Shown piece by piece: positions 22,532 to 33,789 of a DNA stretch of 64,000 nt (position 1 is the stretch's first letter; every line of letters begins with the position of its first letter). Under the pieces are notes generated by a model. It did not search any database. It had not been told where the DNA came from and saw only the letters and a program-made list of their open reading frames with translations. Both the position numbers and the translations under genes were made by a program. The stretch lies in NCBI GenBank assembly GCA_002189035.1, contig NEEC01000011.1:682001-746000 (forward strand), read 5' to 3'. This stretch comes from Utricularia gibba (Eukaryota > Streptophyta > Magnoliopsida > Lamiales > Lentibulariaceae).

Positions 22532-22604
22532 GTGTACATATTCTTGGTGGTTAGAGTACTGCTCCATACCGTGGGAGTCATTGGTTCAAATCCAATAGCA
22601 GGTA
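22532..22604 (+). pseudogene. trnM-CAU: Plastid-derived trnM-CAU pseudogene
   Basis: From GTGGTTAGAGTA onwards the sequence follows plastid elongator trnM-CAU closely: the anticodon CAT is kept, and the T-arm GGTTCAAATCC and acceptor end AGCAGGTA are recognisable. The 5' half is diverged and no longer pairs with the 3' acceptor strand, so it should not fold into a tRNA. This marks a nuclear insertion of plastid DNA. Confidence 0.8.
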
Positions 22605-23767
22605 TAAATTATTAGATACCCAAGTGAATGGTATTTAATTAGTCTTTTTCCTACATTTCCTTTTTTTTTTATTGTTTTTGTATTTCATTGTCGATTTGTA
22701 TTTTAATTCAATTCCACTTGATTGAATCCAATCAAAACAGGCTTTGGGTTCGAAATTTAACTTTTTTTGATGACTCATGGATAATGAGTCAGGAAACCTT
22801 ATTGGTAGGTCATATTTTTGTCCTAACTCGTTGGAGATCAATATTTACATCAATTATTTGTTTGCTTCCTTCCCATTTTCTCAAATTAGCTTATGCAATC
22901 TCAAGAGTTATGAATAGCATCACCATTTTCATCATTATTTTCTTAAGCATTGATCTCGTGATTTCCTATTCTAGCAAAACCACCCATGAGAGCTATCGCT
23001 AACCATTGTTCCTTAAGTCATATTCTCAAAATATAATATCTATAGCTGCAGCAATAGGAGGATAGTTTGGTAATACGCCAATTGAATATATATTTAATTA
23101 TTAAAATATTAAAAAAAATTTACTTTTGATATTTGACCCTAAATTGAATTGGGGATGAGCCTCTTCTCCTCTTACGGGTGAAGGCAAACTAATGAGAGAT
23201 TGGGAGAAGTGATTCCCACACAACATAAAGGCATGAAGTTGCTCTTAAGGTATGGCTTTCGTGAATTTTTTTGCTTCAACTTGTTTTCGGGATGCCGCTA
23301 ATAACCAACAAACGACAAGAATATTCCTGATGCAGAGGCCAGCAAGAAAGCAGCATAAGTGCCGAGCCATTCCCCTTTTCTTTATAATACCAATCTTTGC
23401 ATTATTGCATTTGCTTCTTATTCACCCAGTTGCTATTGTTGATCTTTTGTGCAAAAAATCGGTTGGTTTGTGAATGATAGTTTTCCTTGACATCAGTGAT
23501 GCTGAACAATTCTGTTGAGCAAAACTGGAAAATCGGTTTTATTTGCTTCTTATTCACCTGGTTGCTATTGTTGAAATTTTCAATTGATAAATATGATAAT
23601 AAAAAACTGCCTATGTAGATTGTTTTGCTTAAGATGACTAAGTTGACATGCATGTTATGCAGTGGGTCCTGTTTTTTATCCTAACTTGGCGGTTGCACAG
23701 CTGGGTCAGTGGATAAAGTTTGAGCAAAACTGGAAAATACCCTTGAGCCAGGGTGGGTGGTTCCAAC
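22605..23767. other. Unassigned sequence with short direct repeats
   Basis: It may include more of the plastid insertion downstream of trnM, but I recognise no plastid gene. A 34-base block starting ATTTGCTTCTTATTCACC recurs at 23409-23442 and 23541-23574. TTGAGCAAAACTGGAAAAT recurs at 23515-23533 and 23720-23738. A 104-codon plus-strand frame at 22688-23002 has no recognisable domain. Confidence 0.45.
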
Positions 23768-25178
23768 TGATAAACGGAAATTCCTTGTGTCATTGCAAAA
23801 ACAGAAAATTCGTTATCAAATAAATTTATAATCCCTAATCCTCACAAAATACAAATTAAACTAAAAATACACAGTGGAATTCGGGGTCGATAACAAGGAG
23901 CTTATTCTTGTCATATATTTCAGCAGATACAGAATTCAAAGTACAGGTAAGTCTTAGTCTAAGCTCGAACCAACAGTGGGAAACAAGTTCGGTAAACAAG
24001 GTCAGTAAATTGTATCAGGTTTTAACGCTACGGTAACAAGTACTGTTTCTAACTCAGAATAATACTAACGTGTCTTAAGGATCTACGGGTGGTGTGTCCC
24101 AGAATTCCTAATTTAATCTACCATGTTTCTATACTCACAACTTCAAATAACCTAAGTCTACCCAGGTCATTCACCATATTTTCGGCTAAGTTAGTCCTCC
24201 ATATCATCACCAACCTTACAATTAGGTCTACCTGCATGCAAAGCATATAGAACTAGGTCTACCCAGTTCTACTGGTTCTACCCCAGACTAACACCTACTG
24301 CTCCCGTCTTGATTTGTTGGTCTACCTCTAAATCAAGCATCTAAGTTGTAAAGCTACTTGTTCCCCTCCTTAGGTCTACCCATGGTTTGATAGAAACAAG
24401 AGCTAAGACACTAAGGTCAATTTTACTAAGACTCTTAGACCCACACCACCATGCTTCACCTTAAGGCACTCCTAGGGTTTAGCTACTCATGCTTTGAAGG
24501 TAAAATGTAATGACATTAACATAAAATAACGAAAATGTTGAGAGCATCGTGCAGAAGTTTAGTGCATAAACAAAAGACATCAACAAAGTAAAAGAAAGCA
24601 ATAAGAAGTCTGGTTTCCGTCTACTACTGTTCCTGGACTGAAACAGTAGCACTGAACTGGGTCTTGATCTTCTTCCTTCAAGCTGGAGGTTCTTCTCCAG
24701 AAAAATCCCTTTTCTTCCTCCTTCTCCTTTCGTGTTCTTCGGGTTTGAGTTGGGGTTGAGGGAGAAACCCCCTCGTTTGTGCTCTCTGAAAATTCTGGGG
24801 TAATCTCCCTTGTTTTGCGATTCTCTCTTTTCAGCTTTCTCTTGCCTCCCACTTCCCAAGGCAAGTACATTCTTTGAAAAATATGATGCTCCAGGCCTTG
24901 ACTTGCAGACTGTCGCCATGACAGTGTACTCATTGCCCCTGCACCCTGGTGACTTGCACGAAATCTAGATTTTTCCTTGATTCTTGGGCTGCTGCTAGAC
25001 TCCAAAATCGGGTTAGACATGGGGTAGGCTAAATCAAAGGATTTAGCCCACTAATCACACCAAAAATCATATTTTCCCTAATCAAATAAAATTACTTAAA
25101 ACTATAAAATTAACACTTAAACCTAACTAAAATCTATGATTTTTCTTATCCTAAAACATGAAAATTTGTGTGTTATCA
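23768..25178 (-). repeat. 3' LTR of Athila element II
   Basis: Begins TGATAACACACAAATTTTC on the minus strand at 25178 and ends CGTTTATCA at 23768; 1411 bp. It aligns throughout with the solo LTR at 28831-30222 in the opposite orientation. It carries the family palindrome at 25027-25048. Open frames within it (24479-25020) only reflect its purine/pyrimidine-rich centre. Confidence 0.88.
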
Positions 25179-25180
25179 CT

Positions 25181-25490
25181 GGCATTGTGTTTCTGTTGCT
25201 GTAATTTTTCGCAGAAAAGTCATAGATAAATGGGTGAAGTGAAGAAAAACAGCAACGGCTCTTCTAAGTACTTTCAAGCAACAAGGGCATTTCTGTCATT
25301 CCCTCCGGTACAACTTCCCACTCATCTCAACGGTGTGATTTATGTAACTCCCCATCAATAACTCCTCTTAACATTTAAAATCATTTCCCAGCAGCACAAA
25401 ATACAGATAAAATTCTTAAAATAACAACATTAAACTAGAAATTAAAATGCTGAAATAAAAAACTTAGCCATGGGTTGCCTCCCATAAAAA
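25181..25490 (-). other. Displaced integrase-ORF spacer
   Basis: It corresponds to 5173-5490 of element I, including the GGTTGCCTCCCATA block at about 25472 and the block leading to the ORF start codon, but here it directly precedes the 3' LTR. Its last part is a second copy of the sequence at about 26768-26835, just before the ORF of this same element. Confidence 0.7.
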
Positions 25491-26780
25491 ACATAGTCAA
25501 TGACATGCTGATCAATCAAAATTCCATAAAATTCTTCAGCATCAAAGTCTGCTGGATAATCAAATAAAGAAGTAGCAAAATCATGCGAGTCTACTTGCTT
25601 TTTCGAGCAAAAACTAAGGGCAACATTCCACTCAACTAAAGAAAATGAAAACTCAGTGCCCATCAGACGAAAGCAAACAGCAGGAGGCTCCAAAATAGTT
25701 TCTGGAATTTTGTAAGTGAAAGTCGAAGCAAATTCATTTGATAGTTCCACATAAACAGGGAGCTTTAACTCAAATAAAGTCATGAAGGCAGAATTCTAAA
25801 ACATGGTGTAAACCTTATCTACTATGTTCAATTCGACAAGAATTGCAAAGTCAATGTGACGGCAAGGTAATACCATGGTACCTTTTACCTCTCCATACCT
25901 GTCCATGTATTATGCTGTCTCAAACTTTAGGTATTTTTCATTTAACATATCAGCATGGTGCTTGAAATAGGGAATTCCCTTCCCGGTCATTTATCGTTGA
26001 AATCGTTCCCTTTCCACTGCGAATCTCCCCGAATTCATGAACATAGGGACCAATTTTGGGAGGAATTTCTTTACCTTCTCAATCCCTTCCTGCTATTCTT
26101 CAGTCGTGCTCACAGTAGTTTCTGTAGGTGGAGTTCCCTGCTCTTTCTTACCTCGAGCTAGTGGTTGCACACCCTGTTCATCTATTTCCTGTGCATGTTC
26201 AGTTTCATTTTTATCTCCAGCCTCCTCCTGATTCTTTTCCGAAATTTCATTTTCAGCCTTAGGCTCTTCTTCTGCTGCCCCTTCTTCATTTCGTGAAATT
26301 CCAGCATTTTCCTCTATGGTGGGCAGCATTTGTTCTTCGAGTGCAGCAGATTCCTTCTCCGGCACAGGTTCCAACCGCGATGACTTCTGCTTTTTCGTTC
26401 TATGTTTCTTCCCCTTCTTCTTAAGCGAGACCTGCGGCTCTGCAGGTGGTTCTTCTGCTGGAGGTTTTCTCTTCTTGTAAGTTGCTTGCATGTCCTTCAA
26501 TCGTTGCTGAAGGCTAATATGCTCTGACTTGGAGGATGGGTCCTTCCGTTTTTTCTGTTTAGATGACTCCCCAACCTCCGCTGTCTGGGGAATCACTTCT
26601 GCTTCTCGAGGAGATTCTGTGGTGGCAACAATAGGCTGAACTACTTCTTCCTGGGTGGAACAACACTGGTGGTTGCTTCAACATCTCCTGTTCCTTCCTT
26701 TGCTTGCTCCTTTCTCGTCTTTTTCTGGCTAGTCTTTTCTTTTGCGGCATTCTTTGTGCTTCTAGTCGCTGGCATCGTGT
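25491..26780 (-). pseudogene. Athila ORF of element II
   Basis: It starts at an ATG near 26775 (MPATRSTKNAAKEK), basic, then shifts frame into 26093-26596. That segment is highly charged (KKKGKKHRTKKQKSSRLEP, later Glu-rich), suggesting a disordered or nuclear-targeted region. Reading on through stops at 26090 and 25990 gives FLPKLVPMFMNSGRF, GIPYFKHHADMLNEKYL and CRHIDFAILVELNI. The block at 25491-25783 (PVYVELSNEFASTFTYKIPE, FRLMGTEFSFSLVEWNV, SHDFATSLFDYPADFDAEEF) is the ATHILA-type conserved region. It ends after DQHVI, where displaced spacer sequence begins. Function unknown; no membrane segment seen. Confidence 0.78.
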
Positions 26781-26839
26781 TTCAGTTGCTGTAATTTTTC
26801 GCAGAAAAATCGCAGACAAATGGGTGAAGTGAAAAATTT

Positions 26840-28140
26840 CTTTCACAACAAAAGGCCCTATCCATCTTGATTTCAGTTTCCCAGGATGCAATTTGAACCT
26901 GGATTGGAATAATAAAACCTTCTGGCTAATCTCGAAATTTCTCCTGGAAATATGCGCATCGTGATAGCTCTTAGTCCGAGCTTTGAATAGTTTTGAGCTC
27001 TCGTACACATCATTTCTCAACTCCTCCAATTCTGAAAGCTAGAGTTTCCTATGGCTTGCACTAAGATCCGTATCCAAGTTCAACTTCTTCATAGCCCACC
27101 AAGCCTTGTGTTCAAGAGCTGCTGGTAATCTACAAGGCTTCCCATAGACCAACCGAAATGGTGAGGTCCCAATGGGAGTCTTGTATGCTGTTCGTATGGC
27201 CCATAGTGCATCCTTTAACCTCATGCTCCAGTCCTTCCTGTTTGGGTTCACAACTTTCTCCAGAATTTGTTTGATTTCCCTGTTGGAGACTTCAATTTGT
27301 CCATTGGTCTGTGGATGGTACGCTATAGAAGGCTTGTACCAAACATTAAAATGTTTCAATACACTCCCTAAGGCCTGATTGTAAAAATGTGTTCCCCTAT
27401 CACTGATCAGCGCCTTAGGAGTTCCATATCTCGTGAAGATGTTGTTGCACAAGAAATTAATCACAGTTTTTGCATCATCAGTCCGTGTAGGGATTACCTC
27501 AATCCATTTGGACACATAATCAACCGCAACCAAAATGTAATTGTAACCTGCTGAAGTAGGAAAATGTCCAATAAAATCTATACCCCATACATAAAATAAT
27601 TCACATACCAGGATTCCTTTCTGGGGTATTTCGTTATTGTTTGATAAATTTCCTATCCTTTGGCATGGTTCACAACCTTTGCAATAGGCGTAACAATCTC
27701 TGAAAATATGTGGCCAATAAAGTCCACAGTCTAGAATCTTTCTGGCTGTTCGGTGTTGTCCATGATGGCCACCAAAAGGTCCTGCATGACAAGAATCAAT
27801 GATTTTTTGAATTTCATTTTCATGAACACACCTTTGAATGATGCCATCATTGCATCTCTTCCATAAATATGGATCATCCCATATGTAGTATTTGGCATCA
27901 CTCTTAAGCTTGTTCCTCGCATGATAGTCCATTCCAGGTGACATCACCCCTGTTGAAACAAAGTTTGCAAGATCAGCAAACCACAGTTCACGTATACTAG
28001 TCCGAATTGAGAATAGCTGTTCATCGGGAAACGTTTCAGTGATGATTCCATCTCCTTCACTTCCTTCAATCCTGCTGAGATGATCTGCCACAAGGTTCTC
28101 CCTTCCGGGCCTGTCCTTTATCTCAACATCAAATTCTTGA
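26840..28140 (-). pseudogene. Integrase of Athila element II (catalytic residues intact)
   Basis: A frame of about 350 codons (27039-28091) begins in the RNase H-integrase linker; VEIKDRPGRENLVADHLSRIEG is readable from 28140. The HHCC zinc finger is present (HAGPFGGHHGQHRT ... CKGCEPCQRIG). All three catalytic acids are visible: GIDFIGHFP, LISDRGTHF and NGQIEVSNREIK. A stop after SASHRKL at about 27037 interrupts it. The C-terminal module continues at 26840-27029 (ELEELRNDVYESSKLFKA, RWIGPFVVKEIF) and breaks off at 26835, joined directly to the sequence before the Athila ORF. It is the best-preserved integrase of the window, but the flanking pol is missing. Confidence 0.9.
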
Positions 28141-28144
28141 ATAG

Positions 28145-28460
28145 GTTGTCTTTAAATGTGGACACCAAATTTATAGGAGCACATTTCCGGTCATCTGTCA
28201 ACCTCCAAAGATCGGTAATTTCTTTTTCCTTTCGTTCCTCTATGAAAGAAAAATTCTCGGTTAGAGTATCCCAGACTTAGGTATGGTGCATTGTTTTATG
28301 AGGTTGTTGACCCCAGCGATCAAGGCTATGTCTAGAACACTTCTAGCCATAAGGTTTTTTGTCATTCCATTTTGCTTCAGCTGCCGCATCTGCATCAATG
28401 AACCCCAAAGCTTCAATGTCTTTTCCATCAAAAACAGATGGTGATGCCATTCCTAATTCT
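28145..28460 (-). pseudogene. Coding-looking fragment of unknown origin beside Athila element II
   Basis: On the minus strand, 28449-28345 reads as a short frame beginning MASPSVFDGKDIEALG and continuing FIDADAAAEAKWNDKKP before a stop. Further on (about 28280-28150), another frame reads TENFSFIEERKEKEITDLW and RLTDDRKCAPINLVSTFKDN. Neither resembles gag-pol proteins of the elements here, and the composition looks like protein-coding sequence of a cellular gene. I do not recognise the parent. It could be a captured gene fragment carried by the element, or an old host exon at the truncation point. Confidence 0.35.
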
Positions 28461-28825
28461 GCACTTCCTGCAAAAACAAGTGAGGAAAGAACACAAAGCT
28501 TGATGTGATACGAGTAACCTTTGAGGTCTTATGAGATCTAATGGTTACATTTATGAGCATTGGAGTTGCTTGTCTTGGGCCTTTTACTTGTGTGATTGGG
28601 CATATTAAACTTGAGCCCAATGAGTTGCTATTCCGACCTACATATTTCATCATCTAATTTCCAGGCCATCATTTTTATCTTCCCATTCATTGGGCTGTGG
28701 GATTTTTTCTTTCTTTAAGGGTTTGAACTAATTCATCACGACAGTTCATCGACACCCAACATTTTTCCATCACCACAGTAGTAGTGAAAAGATCTATTGC
28801 TTTAATTCATGTTATAAAATAGATG
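28461..28825. other. Unassigned sequence
   Basis: No domain, RNA gene or repeat recognised between the unknown fragment and the solo LTR. Confidence 0.4.
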
Positions 28826-30227
28826 ATTTTTGATAGCACACAAATTTTCATATTTTAAGATATGAGAAATCATAAATTTTTAATTGTATTTATATGTTAA
28901 TTTTATAGTTTTAAGTATTTTATTCGATTAGGAAAAATATGGTTTTTGGTGTATTAGTGGTCTAAATCCTTTGATTTAGCCCATCCCATGTTTAAACCGA
29001 TTTTGGAGTCTAGCAGCAACCCAAGGATCAAGGAAAAATCTAGATTTCGTGCAAGTCATCAGAGTGCAGGGGGCAATGAGTACATTGTCACAACGACAGT
29101 CTGCAAGTCAAGGCCTAGAGAAGCAGATCTGTCAGAGAGTGTACTTGCCTTGGGCAATGGGAGGCAAGAGAAACGACATTAGGAGAGAGAGTCGCAAAAG
29201 AGGGGGGACAATCAAAATTTTCAGAGAACACACACGATGGGGTTTCTCCCCCAACTCGAACACGAAGAAACTGAAGGAGAAGAAGGAAGGCGATTTTTCT
29301 GGAGAAGAACCTCCAGCTTGAAAGAAGAAGATCAAGACCCAGTTCAGCGCCACTGCTCCAGCTTATGAGCAATGGTAGACGGAATCCAGAAACCTTACTG
29401 CTTTATTTTAGCTTGTTGATGTTTTTAGTTTCTCAATCCAACATCTGCACAATATTCTTAACATTTTCGTTATTTTATGTTAATGCCATTACATTTTACC
29501 TTCAAAACATGAGTAGCTAAATCCTAGGAATGCTTTAAGGTGAAGCATGGTGGTGTGAATCTAGGAGTTTTAATAAAATTGATCATTGTTCCTTAGCTCT
29601 TGTTTCTATCAAGCCATGGGTAGACCTAAGGAGGGGAACAAGCAGCTTCACACTTAGATGCTTGATTTAGAGGTAGACCAACAAATCAAGATGGGAACAG
29701 TAGGTGTTAGTCTAGGGTAGAACCGGTTAGACCTAGTTCTATATGCGTTGCATGCGGGTAGACCTAATTGTAAGGTTTGTGATGATATGGGGGACTAATT
29801 TAGCCGAAAATGTGATGTATGACCTGGGTAAACTTAGGCTATTTGAAGTTGTGAGTGTAAGAATATGGTAGATTAAATTAGGAATTTTGGCACCACACCA
29901 CGTGTAGATCCTTAAGGGACGTTAGTATTATTCCGACTTAAAACCAGTATCTGTTACTTTAGCATTAAGACCTGATATTGTTTACTGATCTTGTTTACCG
30001 AACATGTTCATCATTGTTGGTCCGAGCTTAGACTAAGACTCACCTATACTTTGAATTCTGCATCTGCTGAAATATATGACAAGCACAAGCTCCTTGTGAT
30101 TGACCTTGAATTCCACTGTGCATTTTCAGTTTAATTTGTATTTTGTGAGGATTAGAGACTATAAATTTATTTGATAACGAATTTTCTATTTTTGCAACGA
30201 CACTAGGAATTTATGTTTATCAATTTT
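28826..30227 (+). mobile_element. Solo Athila-type LTR with 5-bp target duplication
   Basis: The LTR occupies 28831-30222 (1392 bp), from TGATAGCACACAAATTTTC to ATGTTTATCA. It is flanked by ATTTT at 28826-28830 and ATTTT at 30223-30227. A perfect 5-bp duplication with TG...CA ends and no internal region shows LTR-LTR recombination after a normal insertion. It is the same family as 23768-25178 but inverted. The family palindrome is at 28962-28979 within a longer imperfect stem. Confidence 0.93.
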
Positions 30228-30674
30228 ATATCTAATTCTATAAAAATAGGGACAAATGGATGAATAGGAGATGAGTTGTGGAAGTATCGACAGTGCTTAA
30301 ATTATCAACAGGCTTTTCAATCGCCTTGAAAATCTGTCCAAGAGTCACTCCACCTTTAGGATAGTAAGAAATCAAACAATTGAATTCAAACTAATTGTTC
30401 TCTAGCACACCAATCCATTAATTCACTAACTAAGAAATCATGCCATCCAATTGAGTCCAACTAAATTATTTGCTTACTCTTGATCAGTCACTTCAACCAA
30501 GCTACTTTGTAAATTTCAAGTGGATGAAAAAAATTTTAAGAAAATATTCCATTATAGACAATCTGATCTATCTTATAAAAAAAATTTGTATGGAATATTT
30601 GAGCTTATTAGGTATGCCTTTACTCATCACTCGAAGACTAATTTACCGTTCTCTTGAGAAGGGTAGTCGAGGAC
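30228..30674. other. Unassigned AT-rich spacer
   Basis: Nothing recognised between the solo LTR and the next LTR. Confidence 0.4.
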
Positions 30675-31900
30675 TGATAACACACAAGTTTTTCTATTTT
30701 TATGCTATGAAAATTATACGTTTTTAATCATGTTTTAGATGTTTATCTTATGGTTTTAGATATTCTATAAAACAATTTAGGAAATATCTATTTTTTTGTG
30801 TTAGTAGACTAAATCCTTTGATTTAGTCCACTCCATATTCTAACCCAATTGTACGCTAGCAGCAAAATCTGAATTCAGGGGCAAAATAAAGATTTTGTGT
30901 AGCAGTCATGCAGCAAGAGGACTACCATAAAAGGAGGAGACAATGAGTGCACTTTCACCATAGCAGATTGCAAGTGTAGGGCAAGAGTAGTAGTGCTGTC
31001 ATAGAAGCATTCTTGCTTAGGAAAATGGAGAAAGAGAGAGAAAAAGGGAGAGCTTCAGCAATGAAAGATCATACACGCATAGGGGGAAGCTCCAACAACA
31101 CGAACACTGAACCAGAAAGAAGAAGAAGGAGATTTTCAGGAAAAAGACTCTTCAACCTGAAGAACACCACCAAGACTCAGTTCAGTGTTACTATTCCGAG
31201 TTGTAAACAGTAGTCGATGGAAATTTGAACTATTTCTACTTTATTTTCGTTTGCTAAATATTTTTAGTTTCTATGACTAACTTTCTCATAATGTTTTTGA
31301 TATTTTCAAATACTTTACCATAATGATATCATGCTTTATTTTTCACACATGAGTGGTTAGACTTTGGAGATGCCTAAAGGTGTGAATAGGTGATGTGGAT
31401 TAGGATTCATAAGATAACTGATTATTGTATCTTAACTTTTGTTCTATCATTTCTCAAGTGAACCTAAGGGTAGACAAAATAATCATGGAGAGGATAGTTA
31501 GGGTTAGTCCGAGATAGAATCAGTAGAGGCGGATAGACTTAGTTCTACATATTTTGCACATGAGTAAACCTGAGTATGAGATAGGTGATGATAAAGGGGT
31601 TATCTTAACCAAAAACATATGAAATAACCTGGTTAAATTTAGGATGTTTGGAGTTATGAGTATAAAAACATTATAAATTAAATTAGGAATCTTAGTACCA
31701 CATTATCTGCACACCCTTGAAACATCTTAGTATTACTTTGTACTTAAAACGAGTATTTGTTACTTTCCATGTTGAGATTTGATTTTACGTATTGAACTTG
31801 CTTACCACTATTGCTTTGAGCTTAGACTAAGAGTAACATTTATCTTGTGATCTTGCATATAAGAAAATGCTTTGCAAGCATCTACTTCTTGATTGACCCC
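30675..31900 (+). repeat. 3'-truncated Athila-type LTR (copy C)
   Basis: Starts TGATAACACACAAG at 30675 and follows the solo LTR to about 31900, where GATTGACCCCAAATCCA still aligns; the last 120 or so bases are missing. It is more diverged than the other copies. The family palindrome lies at 30807-30828. Chromovirus-like coding sequence begins immediately after the break. Confidence 0.75.
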
Positions 31901-31924
31901 AAATCCACGATTTCTCTTTCTTGA

Positions 31925-32434
31925 CTTTGGAAAAAAGACAGAGAACAGTGATAATAAACAGGAGCAAGAACTACATGTCTCCTTACATGCAGTCTTAAGA
32001 CAAGTTGGCAGTGCACCCAAGGGCAAGGTCAAAGTAAAGTATACATCATGAGACAATCATTTTTGTTCTTGATTGACTCAAGGACGCACAGCTTCTCACA
32101 TGAGTCAATAGCAATCAAACTACAACTAAAAATGACTCCAAAGAAGAAACTATCAGCAATGGTACCTCATGGAGAGTCCATCCAATGCCCTGGAGTGTGC
32201 GAGGAGTTCTTGCTGCAAGGTGAAGACTATGAATTTACGTTCGACTTATACTTAATACCCTTGGTGGGATTCTCAGGTGTCTTAGGCTATGATTGGTTGG
32301 AAGGTATTGGTACTATAAATTGGGACTTTAAACTTCAGAAAATAGCCTTCCAACGAGATAATCATGCATATACCATAAATGGACATGAACGTGACCACCA
32401 AGAGCACATGACGCAACTCAAATTAGAGATTTAA
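31925..32434 (+). pseudogene. Gag end and protease of element V
   Basis: 31925-32046 reads in broken frames as the end of gag (ELHVSLHAVLRQVGSAPKG). Frame 32048-32434 holds the protease with LIDSRTHSF where DSGATH(N/S)F is expected, so the catalytic Gly is replaced by Arg. The second conserved block follows (VGFSGVLGYDWLEGIGT). The changed active site implies an inactive protease. Confidence 0.72.
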
Positions 32435-33645
32435 ATGGGCTCTAAAATGTGGGAACACATGCTGCGGGGCCTACTTCATAATTTTCAGTCTTTATTTGAG
32501 GAACCCCTGAACCTACCTCCTCTCAGATTATGTGATCATCAAATCTATCTTATTGCAGGAGCTAACCCCACCTCTCGGAGACCTTATCGTTACCCACAAG
32601 CTCTGAGGACTGTAAACGAAAGTCAAGTTAAGGAACTCCTAGAAAGTGGGTTGATCAGAAACAGCACTTCCCCTTTCTCGGCCCCTGTTTTATTAGTAGC
32701 AAAAAGAGATGGTGGATGGTTTATGTGTGTAAATTATAGAGCACTCAATCTATTAACGTTAAGGAACAGTTCCCAACACCAACCTTGGAGGAATTTACAG
32801 GGGAACTTCATGGAGTTAAGATGTTCTCAAAGTTAGACTTGCGATCTGGCTATCATCAAGTTAGCATGCATGAAGAATCAATTTCCAAAACACCATTCCA
32901 GGCATCGGAAGGGCAACATGAATTCCTAGTCATGCCATTTGGCTTGACCAATGCCCAGATCACCTTTCAAAACCTGATGAACTCAGTTTTCCATCCCTAT
33001 ATCAGAAAATTTGTGTTAGTATTCTTTGATGATATATTGATTTATAGTGAAAACCTTGAAGAGCATATGAGACACTTGCAAAAGGTATTCCAATTACTCC
33101 ATGACCATCAGCTTTTTATTATAGATTTGAAATGCATATTTTGCACATCAAATGTGGAGTATCATGGGCACAAAATTGGAGCTGATGGTATTCATGTGGA
33201 CCAGACAAAAATCGAAGCAATATTACAATGGTCCAAACCATTAAATATGAAAGGCTGAAGAGGTTTTCTGGGAGTTGCTGAGTATTATAGACATTTTGTT
33301 CCTCACTTCAGCAGTCTCTCTGCCCCACTCACTACCATGTTGAAACATGACAACTTCCGGTGGACTCCAGCAGCAGAATCCGCGTTTGAAGCATTAAAGG
33401 TAGTTCTCACGCAAGCACCTGTGCTAACGTCTCAAAATTTTCAGGAGCAATTTATCATAGAGTGTGATGCTTCAGATCATGGAATAGGGGCTGTGTTGCA
33501 TCAGGACCAACATCCGATTGCATATTTCAGTAAGATTCTAGCAGAAAGGCATAAATCATTAGCCACTTACGAGAAAGAGCTTATTGGAATGGTGTATGCC
33601 ATTAAGCATTGGAGGAACTACCTTTGGGGTAGACCATTTTGGTAA
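32435..33645 (+). pseudogene. Reverse transcriptase and RNase H of element V
   Basis: 32435-32836 carries the RT start (NFQSLFEEPLNLPP, RRPYRYPQALRTVNESQVKELLESG, VAKRDGGWFMCVNYRALN). A frameshift near 32770 continues into 32785-33258 with FSKLDLRSGYHQVSMHE, LVMPFGLTNAQITFQ and the catalytic FFDDILIYS. After a stop at 33256, 33337-33645 encodes RNase H (FIIECDASDHGIGAVLHQ, SLATYEKELIGMVYAIKHWRNYL). The palm DD pair and the first RNase H Asp are kept; frameshifts and stops disable translation. Confidence 0.88.
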
Positions 33646-33789
33646 AGACCGATCACAAAAGCCTTCAATGTTTGATGCAACAAACAGTCACAACACCGTT
33701 CTAGCAGAAATGGCTAAGCAAAGTACGGTTTTTCTATTGAACACAAACAAGGAAAACAAAATGTCGCTGCTGATGCACTCTCTAGAAAA

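Larger units (their letters stand above)
23768..28140 (-). mobile_element. Athila-type element II, 5'-truncated and rearranged
   Basis: Minus-strand order is integrase, Athila ORF, displaced spacer, 3' LTR (23768-25178). RT, protease, gag and the 5' LTR are absent; sequence beyond 28140 is not Athila. The integrase is about as complete as any coding segment in the window. The spacer that normally separates integrase from the Athila ORF lies instead between the ORF and the LTR. It shares its LTR family and coding sequence with element I. Confidence 0.85.

Noticed and set aside
22532-22604. Functional tRNA-Met gene
   Set aside because: The 5' acceptor strand and part of the D-arm are diverged and do not pair with the 3' end.
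24479-25020. Two overlapping 146-codon minus-strand frames as genes
   Set aside because: They lie wholly within the Athila II 3' LTR and follow its purine/pyrimidine-biased centre; similar frames appear in other LTR copies.
29049-29372. Frames inside the solo LTR
   Set aside because: Same LTR bias as above; no domain.
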